From NCBI GenBank assembly GCA_022763925.1, contig JALERW010000084.1, forward strand, positions 1 through 64,000: a stretch of DNA of 64,000 nt, read 5' to 3'. Shown here piece by piece: positions 1 through 10,235 of this stretch (position 1 is the first letter of the stretch; the number at the start of each line of letters is the position of its first letter). The notes beneath the pieces were generated by a model. That model was not told the DNA's origin. It ran no database searches and saw nothing but the letters and a program-made list of their open reading frames with translations. This DNA is from Lachnospiraceae bacterium. Lineage in GTDB: Bacteria > Bacillota > Clostridia > Lachnospirales > Lachnospiraceae. The position numbers and the translations under genes were made by a program.

Positions 1-2151
1 GGAGTGGATTTCACCAGAAAGAAAGCAATTGCTTACGATAAAGAGACCTTTATGACCAGGCTTCCGGGTGTGTTCGCCGGCGGAGACTGCGGAAACGATA
101 AAATTTCCATCGCAGTGGAAGCGATTGCGGATGCCAGAAAGGGAAGCTATGTGGTAGATTCCTATCTGGAGGGAGAGACCATTCCGTACCGGAAGGAATA
201 CACGGTAGTACGTACCGATATTACAGCAAAGAACTTCGAGGACAGAGAATACCAGTGCCGTCCGAAGATGGAGGAGATGAGCCCGCAGGAGCGTAAGGAC
301 AATTTCCTGGAAATCGTGAAGGGCTACACAGAGGAGCAGGCAAGACAGGAGGCTTCCCGCTGCCTGGAATGCGGCTGCCATGATTATTATGAGTGCAAGC
401 TGATCCAGTATGCGAACCAGTATCAGGTGAAACCGGAGCGCCTGGCAGGAGAGGTACATAAAATCGAGTTCAGTGATGAGCATCCGTTTATCCTGAGAGA
501 TCCGAATAAATGTATTCTGTGCGGACTTTGTGTCCGTGCCTGTGAAGAAGTTGTGGGAGTCGGAGCACTTGGCTTTGTACAGCGTGGTTTTGACACCGTG
601 GTACTTCCGGCACTTGGCCGGCCTCTTCAGGAGGCAGGCTGTATTTCCTGCGGACAGTGTGTGAGCGTATGTCCTACCGGAGCACTTCAGGAGCGCCTTC
701 CTATGAAGAAGCAGATTCCTCTTCAGACAGAGGATAAGGATATGATCTGCGGTTTCTGCTCCATGGGCTGTTCCATGAAGGCGGAAACATGCGGAAATGT
801 TCTTGTGAAGGCACGTCCCGATGAGGACGGAGCTGTGAATAAGGGCGTTCTGTGTATGGGCGGAAAGTTTGGATTCTCCAGTGCACAGAAGGAGGATAAA
901 AAGATTCTTGTGCCGATGACCCGTAAAGCAGACGGCAGCCGGACAGAGGCAGGCTATCATGATGCACTGGTGCTTGCTGCCAAGAAAGTGGAAGCAATCC
1001 GTGCAGGCTTTGGAGAGGGCTCTGTGGCAGTTGCCGTTTCCGACCGGTATACCAATGAGGAGGCCTATGTGGTTTCACGTCTGGCAGAGAAGATCGGTGC
1101 AAAGGTATTATGCTTCGACAACCGTTCCTGCGGACTTGAGCCGGTCATGGGACTTGATTCTTCGCCGAATACCATTGATGAGGTTCTGAGCACAGAAGTG
1201 ATTCTGGCTGTTGGCTTTGAGATGAAGGCAAATGCCGTTATGCGCATCAAACTGATGCAGGCGGCGAAGAATGGCGCGAAGGTTGTTCTGATCAATCCGA
1301 AGGGCTTTGAGCAGGAGCATATGGCTTTTGCATATAAGAAGATTTATACGGAGAACAGTCTTGATTTCTTAAAGCAGGTTGCAAAGGCACTTGTTGAGGC
1401 CGGCTGTGGCAGGGATAAAGAAGGCTTTGATGCATTTGCGGCATCTGTGGAGAGTGCCGTGGTTTCTAACGAGGCACGTAAGGTGGCAGAGCTTTATCTG
1501 GGCGCAAAGAAGGCGATGATCGTCTTCCAGCAGAATGTGGTATCGGCTGCCTGCGCAAAGCTGGCCGGTGATCTGGCAGTGCTCTCCGGACATATCGGAG
1601 GTCCGAGAAACGGTATCTGTATGCTGAAAGCAAAGAACAATAGCCAGGGCCTTCATGATCTGGGCATTACGGCAGGCGCAGAGGCGATGGATGGAGTAAA
1701 GGCACTGCTTGTATTCGGAGAAAATCCGGATCCGGAGTATCTGAAGGGATTAAAATTCCTGATGGTCTGCGATACCCACCTTACCCCGGCGGCAGAGCTG
1801 GCAGATGTGGTGATCCCGGGAACAGCTCCGATTCATGCGGAAGGTACCTATACCAATACGGAGCGCCGTTTCCAGGAGACCCAGAGAGTAGTGGAGCCGG
1901 ATGTATGCTACAATAACTGGCAGGTGGCTGCACAGCTGTCCGCTGTTCTGGAGCAGGATATGTCGTACGGCTCTGAATCGGATATTCAGCGGGAGATGGA
2001 AGGAAAACTTTCCTTCTACCGGAATGCTTCTGTTGGTGAAATCATGGGCGGTGTGCTTGTACCCGCAAAGCAGGTTCTTGTTCCGGCAGAGGATGCATTG
2101 TTTGCGGATCCCGTGAAAAATGCGGATTATCTGAAGGATATCATTCTGTAA
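1..2151 (+). CDS. GltD-like FAD/NAD tail fused to 4Fe-4S and NuoG/formate-dehydrogenase-like molybdopterin oxidoreductase domain; 5' end cut by window
   Basis: GVFAGGDC FAD-binding motif near N-term, CILCGLCVRAC and CISCGQCVSVCP ferredoxin motifs, ICGFCSMGC cluster, NuoG-like C-term (EGTYTNTERRFQ). Confidence 0.8.
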   Translation, partial: GVDFTRKKAIAYDKETFMTRLPGVFAGGDCGNDKISIAVEAIADARKGSYVVDSYLEGETIPYRKEYTVVRTDITAKNFEDREYQCRPKMEEMSPQERKDNFLEIVKGYTEEQARQEASRCLECGCHDYYECKLIQYANQYQVKPERLAGEVHKIEFSDEHPFILRDPNKCILCGLCVRACEEVVGVGALGFVQRGFDTVVLPALGRPLQEAGCISCGQCVSVCPTGALQERLPMKKQIPLQTEDKDMICGFCSMGCSMKAETCGNVLVKARPDEDGAVNKGVLCMGGKFGFSSAQKEDKKILVPMTRKADGSRTEAGYHDALVLAAKKVEAIRAGFGEGSVAVAVSDRYTNEEAYVVSRLAEKIGAKVLCFDNRSCGLEPVMGLDSSPNTIDEVLSTEVILAVGFEMKANAVMRIKLMQAAKNGAKVVLINPKGFEQEHMAFAYKKIYTENSLDFLKQVAKALVEAGCGRDKEGFDAFAASVESAVVSNEARKVAELYLGAKKAMIVFQQNVVSAACAKLAGDLAVLSGHIGGPRNGICMLKAKNNSQGLHDLGITAGAEAMDGVKALLVFGENPDPEYLKGLKFLMVCDTHLTPAAELADVVIPGTAPIHAEGTYTNTERRFQETQRVVEPDVCYNNWQVAAQLSAVLEQDMSYGSESDIQREMEGKLSFYRNASVGEIMGGVLVPAKQVLVPAEDALFADPVKNADYLKDIIL

Positions 2152-2167
2152 TAAAAATAAGACGAAT

Positions 2168-2207
2168 AAAAACGGCGCCGGCCCCTGGATGGGCCGGCGC
2201 TGTTTTG
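2168..2207 (+). terminator. Intrinsic terminator
   Basis: GCGCCGGCCC-ctggat-GGGCCGGCGC perfect 10-bp stem (2175-2200), then tgtttt. Confidence 0.85.
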
Positions 2208-2350
2208 CTGAGAACGAGAAAAATCCATATTCGTTGGTCTGGTTTATTGACAAAAAAACATGGAAATCTTATAATTATTTAGATTGTATAGATTTTCGGC
2301 CTGTTCCTGTTAAAACAGATGGGGAGAGTCGATATATAGGAGGAAATAAC

Positions 2351-4990
2351 GTGGAAAAGTACGGTGTAAATGAACTTAGAAAAATGTTTCTGGAGTTCTT
2401 TGAGAGTAAGGGACATCTGGCAATGAAGAGCTTTTCGCTTGTACCGCATAATGACAACAGTCTGCTGCTGATCAATTCGGGAATGGCGCCTCTGAAGCCT
2501 TATTTTACCGGTCAGGAGATTCCGCCGAGAAGACGGGTGACGACCTGCCAGAAATGTATTCGTACCGGTGATATTGAGAATGTGGGAAAGACAGCGCGTC
2601 ACGGTACCTTCTTTGAAATGCTGGGCAATTTCTCCTTTGGAGATTATTTTAAGAATGAAGCGATTGCCTGGTCCTGGGAATTCCTGACAGAGGTGGTGGG
2701 ACTTGATCCCAATCGTCTGTATCCTTCCGTTTATCAGGATGATGATGAGGCATTTGATATCTGGAACAAGAAGATCGGCATTCCTGCGGATCGGATCTTC
2801 CGTTTTGGAAAGGAAGACAATTTCTGGGAGCATGGAGCGGGTCCCTGCGGTCCGTGCTCGGAGATTTACTATGACCGTGGGGAAAAGTATGGCTGCGGCA
2901 AACCCGGATGTACGGTAGGCTGTGACTGTGACCGTTATATGGAAGTATGGAATAACGTATTTACCCAGTTTGATAATGACGGACATAATAATTATACTGA
3001 GCTTGTTCAGAAAAATATTGATACCGGAATGGGACTGGAGCGTCTGGCTGTGGTTGTTCAGGATGTGGATTCCATTTTTGATGTGGATACACTGGAAGCA
3101 CTGCGCAACAAGGTATGTGAGCTGGCAGGTGCAGTCTATAAGGCAGATGAAAAGAAGGATGTATCCATTCGTCTGATTACCGATCATATCCGTTCCTGTA
3201 CCTTTATGATCTCTGATGGTATTATGCCCTCCAATGAAGGAAGAGGCTATGTACTGCGCCGTTTGCTGCGCCGTGCGGCACGTCATGGCAGGCTGCTCGG
3301 AATTGAGGGCAAGTTCCTGGCCAATTTGAGTGAGACCGTGATCAACGGTTCCAAGGATGGCTATCCGGAGCTGGAAGAGAAGAAGGAAATGATCTTCAAG
3401 GTGCTTACGGAGGAAGAGAATAAATTCAACAAGACCATTGACCAGGGCTTAAGCATCCTTTCGGATATGGAAGAAGAAATGGCAAAGGCCGGTGCAAAGA
3501 CACTGTCTGGCGACAATGCCTTCAAATTATATGATACCTATGGCTTCCCTCTGGATCTGACGAAGGAGATTCTGGAGGAGAAGGGCTTCCTCGTTGATGA
3601 GGAGGGCTTTAAGGCAGCCATGAACGTACAGCGTGAGACTGCAAGAAAGGCAAGAAAGACCACAAATTACATGGGAGCAGATGCAACCATTTATGAAGAG
3701 ATCGATCCGTCCGTTACCACCGAGTTTGTAGGATATGACAGGCTGGTATATGAGTCTCCCATTACAGTTCTGACGACGGAGGAAGCCGTGGTGCAGGCGA
3801 TTACAGAGGGAGAGACTGCCACGATTTTTGTGGAAGAGACGCCGTTTTATGCCACCATGGGCGGTCAGCAGGCGGATATCGGAACCATCACCCTTCCGGA
3901 TGCAGAGTTCGAGGTGAAGGATGTGATCAAGCTGCTGGGAGGCAAGGTTGGTCATATCGGTACGGTAAAGAAGGGCATGTTCAAGGTCGGAGATAAGGTG
4001 ACCCTTACCGTGGATGAGAAAAACCGTGTGAATACCGGCAAGAACCACAGTGCCACCCATCTGCTGCAGAAGGCACTTCGTCTGGTTCTGGGCAACCATG
4101 TAGAGCAGGCGGGTTCCCTGGTGACCTGTGACCGGCTGCGTTTTGACTTTACTCATTTCCAGGCGCTGACTGCCGAGGAGCTCTCAAGGGTGGAAGCCAT
4201 TGTCAATGAGGAAATTCAGGCATCTCTTCCGGTGGATACGAAGATCATGTCTATCGAGGATGCCAAGAAATCCGGAGCCATGGCACTGTTCGGAGAGAAA
4301 TACGGAGATACGGTCCGGGTGGTAAATATGGGAGATTTCTCCATCGAGCTGTGCGGAGGAACGCATGTGAAAAATACCGGTGTGATCACTACCTTTAAGA
4401 TCGTATCGGAGGCAGGTATCGCTGCGGGTGTCAGAAGAATTGAGGCCCTGACCGGAGACGGTGTATTTGATTATTATAAAGCCATGGAAGATAAGGTGGA
4501 GGAGATCGCAAAGACTCTGAAGGCAACGCCTGCCAATGTGACGGAGAAGATCGATCACCTGCTGGCAGAGCTGAAGGCGCTCCAGAGTGAAAACGAATCG
4601 CTGAAGGCTAAAATGGCTCAGGAGGCCCTGGGGGATGTCATGGATCAGGTGCAGGAAGTGAAAGGTGTGAAGCTTCTGGCTACGAAAGTGGAAGGGGTGG
4701 ATATGAATGGCCTGCGTGACCTGGGTGACCAGCTGAAGACCAAGCTGGGCGAGGGCGTTGTTCTGATTGCGTCTGTGACGGACGGTAAGGTGAGCCTGAT
4801 GGCAACCGCTACCGATGGGGCTATGAAGCAGGGAGCCCACGCAGGCAATCTGATCAAGGGAATTGCTGCCCTGGTAGGCGGTGGCGGCGGCGGACGTCCG
4901 AACATGGCTCAGGCCGGAGGAAAGAACCCGGCAGGCGTTGAGGCTGCCCTCACAAAAGCTGCAGAGGTGCTGGAAGGCCAGATAAAATAA
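2351..4990 (+). CDS. alaS: Alanyl-tRNA synthetase
   Basis: GTG start after taggagg RBS; class II AlaRS N-term (ELRKMFLEFFESKGH), editing domain HSATHLLQKALR, C-term GGGGGGRPNMAQAGG. Confidence 0.97.
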   Translation: MEKYGVNELRKMFLEFFESKGHLAMKSFSLVPHNDNSLLLINSGMAPLKPYFTGQEIPPRRRVTTCQKCIRTGDIENVGKTARHGTFFEMLGNFSFGDYFKNEAIAWSWEFLTEVVGLDPNRLYPSVYQDDDEAFDIWNKKIGIPADRIFRFGKEDNFWEHGAGPCGPCSEIYYDRGEKYGCGKPGCTVGCDCDRYMEVWNNVFTQFDNDGHNNYTELVQKNIDTGMGLERLAVVVQDVDSIFDVDTLEALRNKVCELAGAVYKADEKKDVSIRLITDHIRSCTFMISDGIMPSNEGRGYVLRRLLRRAARHGRLLGIEGKFLANLSETVINGSKDGYPELEEKKEMIFKVLTEEENKFNKTIDQGLSILSDMEEEMAKAGAKTLSGDNAFKLYDTYGFPLDLTKEILEEKGFLVDEEGFKAAMNVQRETARKARKTTNYMGADATIYEEIDPSVTTEFVGYDRLVYESPITVLTTEEAVVQAITEGETATIFVEETPFYATMGGQQADIGTITLPDAEFEVKDVIKLLGGKVGHIGTVKKGMFKVGDKVTLTVDEKNRVNTGKNHSATHLLQKALRLVLGNHVEQAGSLVTCDRLRFDFTHFQALTAEELSRVEAIVNEEIQASLPVDTKIMSIEDAKKSGAMALFGEKYGDTVRVVNMGDFSIELCGGTHVKNTGVITTFKIVSEAGIAAGVRRIEALTGDGVFDYYKAMEDKVEEIAKTLKATPANVTEKIDHLLAELKALQSENESLKAKMAQEALGDVMDQVQEVKGVKLLATKVEGVDMNGLRDLGDQLKTKLGEGVVLIASVTDGKVSLMATATDGAMKQGAHAGNLIKGIAALVGGGGGGRPNMAQAGGKNPAGVEAALTKAAEVLEGQIK

Positions 4991-5032
4991 TCCGGATACG
5001 AGGATTCCGGGAATATACAGAAGCAGGAAAAG

Positions 5033-5086
5033 CAGAAGCTTCCTGGCCGGGAAATATAAGTTTCCTGGCGGGAAGCTTCTGTTTTT
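5033..5086 (+). terminator. Intrinsic terminator after alaS
   Basis: AGAAGCTTCC ... GGAAGCTTCT followed by gttttt. Confidence 0.85.
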
Positions 5087-5143
5087 AGTTGCTGTATCGG
5101 CCCGTAGGATGGTACAATGGGAAAAAGGGGAGGTGGAAGAAAC

Positions 5144-6175
5144 GTGGAAACCATAAGCTTTAAATGCCCGAATTGCGGTGGAGAACTTCTTTTTGATCCG
5201 GAGAGACAGGATTATCACTGTGAATACTGTGAAAGCCGTTTTTCGGAGGAGGAGCTGTCACGCGATGCCGAGCAGGAAAAGGAGACTGCGCATGAGGAGG
5301 AAGAGGGGGTCGTGTATTCCTGCCCGAACTGCGGTGCGCAGATTGTGACGGAGGAGACGACGGCGGCGACCTTCTGCTTTTACTGTCATAATCCTGTCAT
5401 CCTGACCGGACGGCTTTCGGGAGAATTCCTGCCGGACTGGATCATTCCTTTTAAGATCAGTAAGGAAAAGGCACTGAATACATTCCTGGACTGGGCAGGA
5501 AAAAGAAAATTTGTTCCGAGGGATCTGTTCCGGCAGGAAAACCTGGAAAAGATTTCCGGCGTTTATTTCCCATACTGGATGGTAGATTATAATCTGAAGG
5601 GACATACCATGGGCAGGGCAACCAAAGTCCGGGTGTGGTGTTCCAGAGATATGGAATATACGGAGACCACAGAATATGAGCTGGAGCGGGAGGGAACTGC
5701 CAGCTTCAAAAACTACGGGCAGAATGCCCTCCGGTCGGTACATACCAGGCTTCTGGAGGGCGTGATGCCGTTTCGGCCCGAGGAATGTGTTCCGTTCAAA
5801 ATGAGCTATCTGACCGGATTTCTGGCTGAAAAGCGTGATATTGAACGGAAAGAACTGGAAAAGGAAATGGAAGAGCGCATGAAACGGGAAGCAGAGCAGC
5901 TGTTCGAAAACAGTGAATGCGGTTATATGAGTGTTCGAAGAACCTCGGAAGAATTTCAGGTAATGGATACCTCCTGGAAGTATGCGCTGTTTCCGGTCTG
6001 GGTTCTGACCTATCGGGAGGGGAGCAGGATTCACTGCTTTGCCATGAACGGACAGACCGGAGAAATCCGCGGGGAGCTTCCTCTGGACAGGAAAAAGCTG
6101 AAGAAAAGCAGTCTGATCTGGGGGGCGGCAGCCTTTTTCATCGTTCTGATAGGGGGACTTGTGTTATGTCTGTAA
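5144..6175 (+). CDS. TFIIB-type zinc-ribbon protein with C-terminal TM segment
   Basis: Paired CPNCGGEL...CEYC and CPNCGAQI...CFYC motifs; GTG start after ggggaggtgg RBS; terminal hydrophobic helix. Confidence 0.75.
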   Translation: METISFKCPNCGGELLFDPERQDYHCEYCESRFSEEELSRDAEQEKETAHEEEEGVVYSCPNCGAQIVTEETTAATFCFYCHNPVILTGRLSGEFLPDWIIPFKISKEKALNTFLDWAGKRKFVPRDLFRQENLEKISGVYFPYWMVDYNLKGHTMGRATKVRVWCSRDMEYTETTEYELEREGTASFKNYGQNALRSVHTRLLEGVMPFRPEECVPFKMSYLTGFLAEKRDIERKELEKEMEERMKREAEQLFENSECGYMSVRRTSEEFQVMDTSWKYALFPVWVLTYREGSRIHCFAMNGQTGEIRGELPLDRKKLKKSSLIWGAAAFFIVLIGGLVLCL

Positions 6176-7059
6176 AAGAAAAGAGAACCGGATACGCAGC
6201 AGCGGCTTTTCGTTTTGCCGTATGCGTGACCGTATGTTTCCTGTTCGTGTCCGTTTTTGGATGCCGGGTGAGAGCCGCTTCTGTGCATGTGTTTGATGAG
6301 GCCTCACTCCTGAGTGATGAGGAGAGCGGTAAGCTGGAGGAGAAGCTTCAGAGCTTTGCGGATGAAACAAAAATGGAGCTTGGGTTTGTCAGCACAGATT
6401 CTCTGGATGGAAAGACGACGAGAGAATATGCAGATGATTTTTATGATAACAGTGGCCTTGGCCTGGATGAGGAAGCCTCAGGGGCTCTGCTCCTGATCGA
6501 TATGGAAAACAGGGAAATTTATATTTCTACCTGCGGAAAAATGCAGAATTATCTGACGGATGATCGGATCGAACGGGTGCTGGATGCGGTGATTGACGGC
6601 ATGGACAGTGGTTTTTATCAGGCCGCGGTAAACTTTGTGGACGAAACGGCAAGCTATGTGGCTGCCGGCTATGAGGAGCATGCCCATCAGTATCAGGAAG
6701 AGACCGGAGAAATCACCTATACCGGCGAGGATTCCCGGAAGAAAGGAAATCCGCTGGCGGTGATCGCTGCAGCGCTGGCTGCAGGACTTCTGGTGGGGGT
6801 TTTTCGGTATACTCTGATAAAATCCCGATATAAGTCGTATGGAGAGCCGGACACCTACAGCTATGCCGGAGAGCGGAAGGTTCAGTTTTCAAAAAAGGAT
6901 GACCGGGTGATAAACCGTTTCGTTACTCATCGGCGTCTTCCTCCTCCGCCTCCGCCGACGGCTTCCGGCGGTTCTTCCTTTGGAGGGGCATCGGGCAGGA
7001 GCACGGTACATACGTCCTCCAGCGGGCGGTCGCATGGAGGCGGCGGAAGAAGCTTCTGA
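6166..7059 (+). CDS. TPM-domain (YgcG/Psb32-like) membrane protein with Ser/Gly-rich tail
   Basis: Signal/TM N-term, VFDEASLLSDEESGKLEEKLQSFADETKMELGFVSTDS, ends GGSSFGGASGRS...GGGGRSF; overlaps upstream stop by 10 bp. Confidence 0.8.
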   Translation: MSVKEKRTGYAAAAFRFAVCVTVCFLFVSVFGCRVRAASVHVFDEASLLSDEESGKLEEKLQSFADETKMELGFVSTDSLDGKTTREYADDFYDNSGLGLDEEASGALLLIDMENREIYISTCGKMQNYLTDDRIERVLDAVIDGMDSGFYQAAVNFVDETASYVAAGYEEHAHQYQEETGEITYTGEDSRKKGNPLAVIAAALAAGLLVGVFRYTLIKSRYKSYGEPDTYSYAGERKVQFSKKDDRVINRFVTHRRLPPPPPPTASGGSSFGGASGRSTVHTSSSGRSHGGGGRSF

Positions 7060-7109
7060 CCAAAACAGATGGATACTTTTGGAGGAGTTGCCTGTTTGCA
7101 AAAAAACAG

Positions 7110-7137
7110 TTGACGGATGGAAAAAATCTGGTATAAT
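7110..7137 (+). promoter_or_regulatory. SigA-type promoter for rpsU
   Basis: TTGACG-16 bp-TATAAT. Confidence 0.75.
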
Positions 7138-7215
7138 ATATTCTAGTGCAATGAAAATACCCAAACAGTTGTATTCTGCACAATACACAACTGGAGGGAG
7201 GTTAGGTGTGAGACT

Positions 7216-7392
7216 ATGTCAAACGTAATCGTAAAAGAGAACGAGACTTTAGACAGCGCTTTACGTAGATTTAAGAGAAACTGTGCGAAAGCAGGTATCC
7301 AGCAGGAAATTCGTAAAAGAGAGCATTACGAAAAGCCCAGCGTAAGACGTAAAAAGAAATCTGAAGCAGCCAGAAAACGTAAATATAACTAA
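7216..7392 (+). CDS. rpsU: 30S ribosomal protein S21 (58 aa, absent from the ORF track because of size)
   Basis: [58 protein letters not shown]. Confidence 0.97.
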   Translation: MSNVIVKENETLDSALRRFKRNCAKAGIQQEIRKREHYEKPSVRRKKKSEAARKRKYN

Positions 7393-7408
7393 TTATCAGG
7401 ACCATTGA

Positions 7409-7436
7409 AGACCTCAGAATCATCTGAGGTCTTTTT
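7409..7436 (+). terminator. Intrinsic terminator after rpsU
   Basis: AGACCTCAGA-atca-TCTGAGGTCT + ttttt. Confidence 0.92.
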
Positions 7437-7509
7437 GCTGTCCCGGAAATGTCTATTTGCCCGAAAAAAGGAATACACTGTAATAATCCCGGGGCGAAGG
7501 GGCGAAAAC

Positions 7510-8730
7510 GTGAAAAGAAAACATCAGATTCGAAGGACTATGGGAAGAATATTCTGCGTGGTGCTGACAGCAGTGATTTTTTTGGGCGCGGGCAGTAAAG
7601 GAAGAGTCTATGCAGAAGAGGCTGCGAGTCAGGATGCTCCGGTGCTGGAGCTTCAGTCCGTATCGGCAATCCTGATGGAGGCTTCCACCGGAAAGGTGAT
7701 CTATGAGAAAAATGCGGATGAAGCACTGAGGCCGGCCAGTATAACCAAAATCATGACACTGATTCTGATTTTTGATGCGCTGGCAGAAGGGAAAATCGGG
7801 CTTTCGGATGAGGTCGTTACCAGTGCCCATGCAAAATCCATGGGAGGCTCACAGGTATATCTGGAAGAAGGGGAAGTACAGACGGTGGAAACACTGATCA
7901 AGTGCATTGTGATTGCATCCGGAAATGATGCTTCGGTGGCAATGGCAGAATATATTGCCGGAAGCGAAGAAGCCTTTGTTCAGAAAATGAATGAACGCGC
8001 AGAAGGGCTTGGGATGGAACAGACCAATTTTGAAGACTGCTGCGGGCTTACAGATTCTGCCACGCATGTAAGCTCTGCAAGGGATGTGGCTCTCATGAGC
8101 AGGGAGCTGGTGACAAAATATCCTCAGATTTATCAGTATTCCACGATATGGATGGAGAATATCACCCATGTGACCCGGCAGGGGACGAAGGAATTTTGCC
8201 TTACCAATACGAATAAGCTTCTGAAAAGCTATGAGGGAATTCTGGGGCTTAAGACCGGAAGCACCAGTCTGGCCAAATACTGTCTGTCTGCGACGGCGAT
8301 CCGGAATGATATTCATCTGATCGCAGTTATCATGGCGGCGCCGGATTATAAGGCGAGATTTCAGGAGGCTTCGGCTCTTCTCAATTACGGATATGCGAAC
8401 GTAAGTCTCTACCAGGATGAGATGGGGGATGTCCGGATCCCGGAAATCGCTGTAAAGGGAAGTATCAAAAGGTCGGTGAGCGGTGTGTTTGAAGGACCTT
8501 TTTCCTATCTGTGCACCAATGGAGAGAAGAAGGATCAGATCACCCGGGAGGTGGAAGTGGCAGAAGAGCTGTCAGCACCGGTCGAGGCTGGTCAGACGGT
8601 GGGAGCCATCCGTTACTTTCTGAACGGAAAGGAGATCGGAACCATTCCGATTCTGGCAGACAGCAGTGCAGAGCGTGCGGCTTATCCGGATTATCTTCGG
8701 CTGGTGGCAGAAAATTTCGGAATCCTGTAG
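7510..8730 (+). CDS. D-alanyl-D-alanine carboxypeptidase (PBP5/DacF-like)
   Basis: SITKIM (SxxK), SGNDASVAMAE (SxN), LKTGST (KTG) motifs; signal peptide; GTG start downstream of terminator. Confidence 0.92.
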   Translation: MKRKHQIRRTMGRIFCVVLTAVIFLGAGSKGRVYAEEAASQDAPVLELQSVSAILMEASTGKVIYEKNADEALRPASITKIMTLILIFDALAEGKIGLSDEVVTSAHAKSMGGSQVYLEEGEVQTVETLIKCIVIASGNDASVAMAEYIAGSEEAFVQKMNERAEGLGMEQTNFEDCCGLTDSATHVSSARDVALMSRELVTKYPQIYQYSTIWMENITHVTRQGTKEFCLTNTNKLLKSYEGILGLKTGSTSLAKYCLSATAIRNDIHLIAVIMAAPDYKARFQEASALLNYGYANVSLYQDEMGDVRIPEIAVKGSIKRSVSGVFEGPFSYLCTNGEKKDQITREVEVAEELSAPVEAGQTVGAIRYFLNGKEIGTIPILADSSAERAAYPDYLRLVAENFGIL

Positions 8731-8737
8731 AAAAAAC

Positions 8738-8768
8738 TATTGCCCTGTAACATAAATATGCTTATAAT
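8738..8768 (+). promoter_or_regulatory. Promoter for MATE gene
   Basis: TTGCCC-17 bp-TATAAT. Confidence 0.5.
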
Positions 8769-8817
8769 ACATGTTTGGCTGAAAAAATTTACATACAGAA
8801 ATACGGGTGAAGTTTTT

Positions 8818-10164
8818 ATGGAAAAGGTACAATATACAACAGGAAAGATCTTTCGGATGTCTGTGCCTGTTTTTATCGAGCTGCTTCTTCAGATGCTTGT
8901 GGGGAATGTGGACCAGATGATGGTGAGCCGGCATTCGCAGGTATCTGTGGCAGCCATAGGAAATGCCAATCAGATTATGAATATCATCATCATTGTGCTG
9001 AACGTGATGTGTGCGGCGGCGGGAATTCTGATCTCGCAGTATCTGGGCGCGAAGGATGAACAAAAGATCGAAGAGACGGTAAATGTATCCTTTTTTGTTA
9101 CCTTTGTATTCAGTGCCGTTCTGACCTTTCTGGCGGTGGGGCTTCGTTATCCGATCCTTCGCAGGATCCTGAATGCACCGGAGGATGTGGCAGGGGAAGC
9201 AGCCGGTTATCTGGCCGTTGTGGGCAGTCTGATTCTGGTGCAGGGCTGTTATATGACGTTTGCAGCTGCTCTGCGCAGCCACGGATTCATGAAGGATGTG
9301 ATGATGATATCTGTCATCATGAATCTGGTAAATATTGCGGGGAATGCCATTCTGATCAACGGATGGTTTTTCTTCCCGACACTCGGAATTATCGGAGCGG
9401 CTGTTTCCACGGATCTGAGTAAGCTGTTGGGACTTTTACTGATTTATCGTCTGTTCCGGAAAAAAACAGATCTGAAGCTGACATCTGCATCGTTTCATCC
9501 GTTTCCTTCCGGGACTTTGAAGAAAATACTGGCTATTGGGATTCCGTCCGGAGGAGAAGAACTCTCCTACAATCTTTCTCAGATCGCAATACTGAGTTAT
9601 ATCAATATTTTCGGCACCGCTGTGATCGCTGCAAAAATTTACAGCAGTATGTTTGCAAATGTTGCCTATGTATATTCCATGGCGATCGCTCAGGCGACAC
9701 AGATCGTGGTTGGTTATCTCGTGGGAGCAGGTTCTCTGGAACAGATAGCCAAAAGGGTCTGGTCAACCATGGGGATCTGTATCGGCGTTTCGGTGACACT
9801 GACGGCTGTGATGTGGCAAAACAGTGATGCGTTGTATGGGCTTTTTACGACGAATCCGACGATCCTTGGGCTGGGAAGAGTGATTCTCGGAATTGAGATT
9901 TTTCTGGAAATCGGGCGTTCCATCAATATTGTCATGACCAGATGTCTGTTTGCGGTGGGCGATGTCCGGTTCCCGGTCATGCTTGGTATTTCTTCTCAAT
10001 GGCTTGTTTCGGTGCTTCTGAGCTATTTTGTCGGGGTACGTATGGGCTATGGGCTGCCGGGCATCTGGTTTGCCATGGCGCTGGATGAAAACATTCGGGG
10101 AGTTCTGTTTGTTATCCGGTTTAAGAAAAATGCATGGATGAAGCTGGCCTATCGGGCAAGGTGA
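8818..10164 (+). CDS. MATE family efflux transporter
   Basis: ~12 TM segments, FRMSVPVFIELLLQMLVGNVDQMMVSRHS N-terminal MATE signature. Confidence 0.92.
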   Translation: MEKVQYTTGKIFRMSVPVFIELLLQMLVGNVDQMMVSRHSQVSVAAIGNANQIMNIIIIVLNVMCAAAGILISQYLGAKDEQKIEETVNVSFFVTFVFSAVLTFLAVGLRYPILRRILNAPEDVAGEAAGYLAVVGSLILVQGCYMTFAAALRSHGFMKDVMMISVIMNLVNIAGNAILINGWFFFPTLGIIGAAVSTDLSKLLGLLLIYRLFRKKTDLKLTSASFHPFPSGTLKKILAIGIPSGGEELSYNLSQIAILSYINIFGTAVIAAKIYSSMFANVAYVYSMAIAQATQIVVGYLVGAGSLEQIAKRVWSTMGICIGVSVTLTAVMWQNSDALYGLFTTNPTILGLGRVILGIEIFLEIGRSINIVMTRCLFAVGDVRFPVMLGISSQWLVSVLLSYFVGVRMGYGLPGIWFAMALDENIRGVLFVIRFKKNAWMKLAYRAR

Positions 10165-10235
10165 CAGGAAGAAAAGTTTATGCTATAATGATATGCGTAA
10201 GAAAAATATCGGCTTGCGGAGGGAACAGCAGGAGT

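Noticed and set aside
2189-2350. N-terminal extension of alaS ORF
   Set aside because: Overlaps the upstream terminator; AGGAGG-spaced GTG at 2351 matches AlaRS N-terminus.
4184-5218. 344-aa minus-strand ORF opposite alaS 3' end
   Set aside because: Shadow ORF across alaS and its terminator; no coding signature.
7405-7509. N-terminal extension of the D,D-carboxypeptidase ORF
   Set aside because: Runs through the rpsU terminator; GTG at 7510 followed by a signal peptide is the better start.
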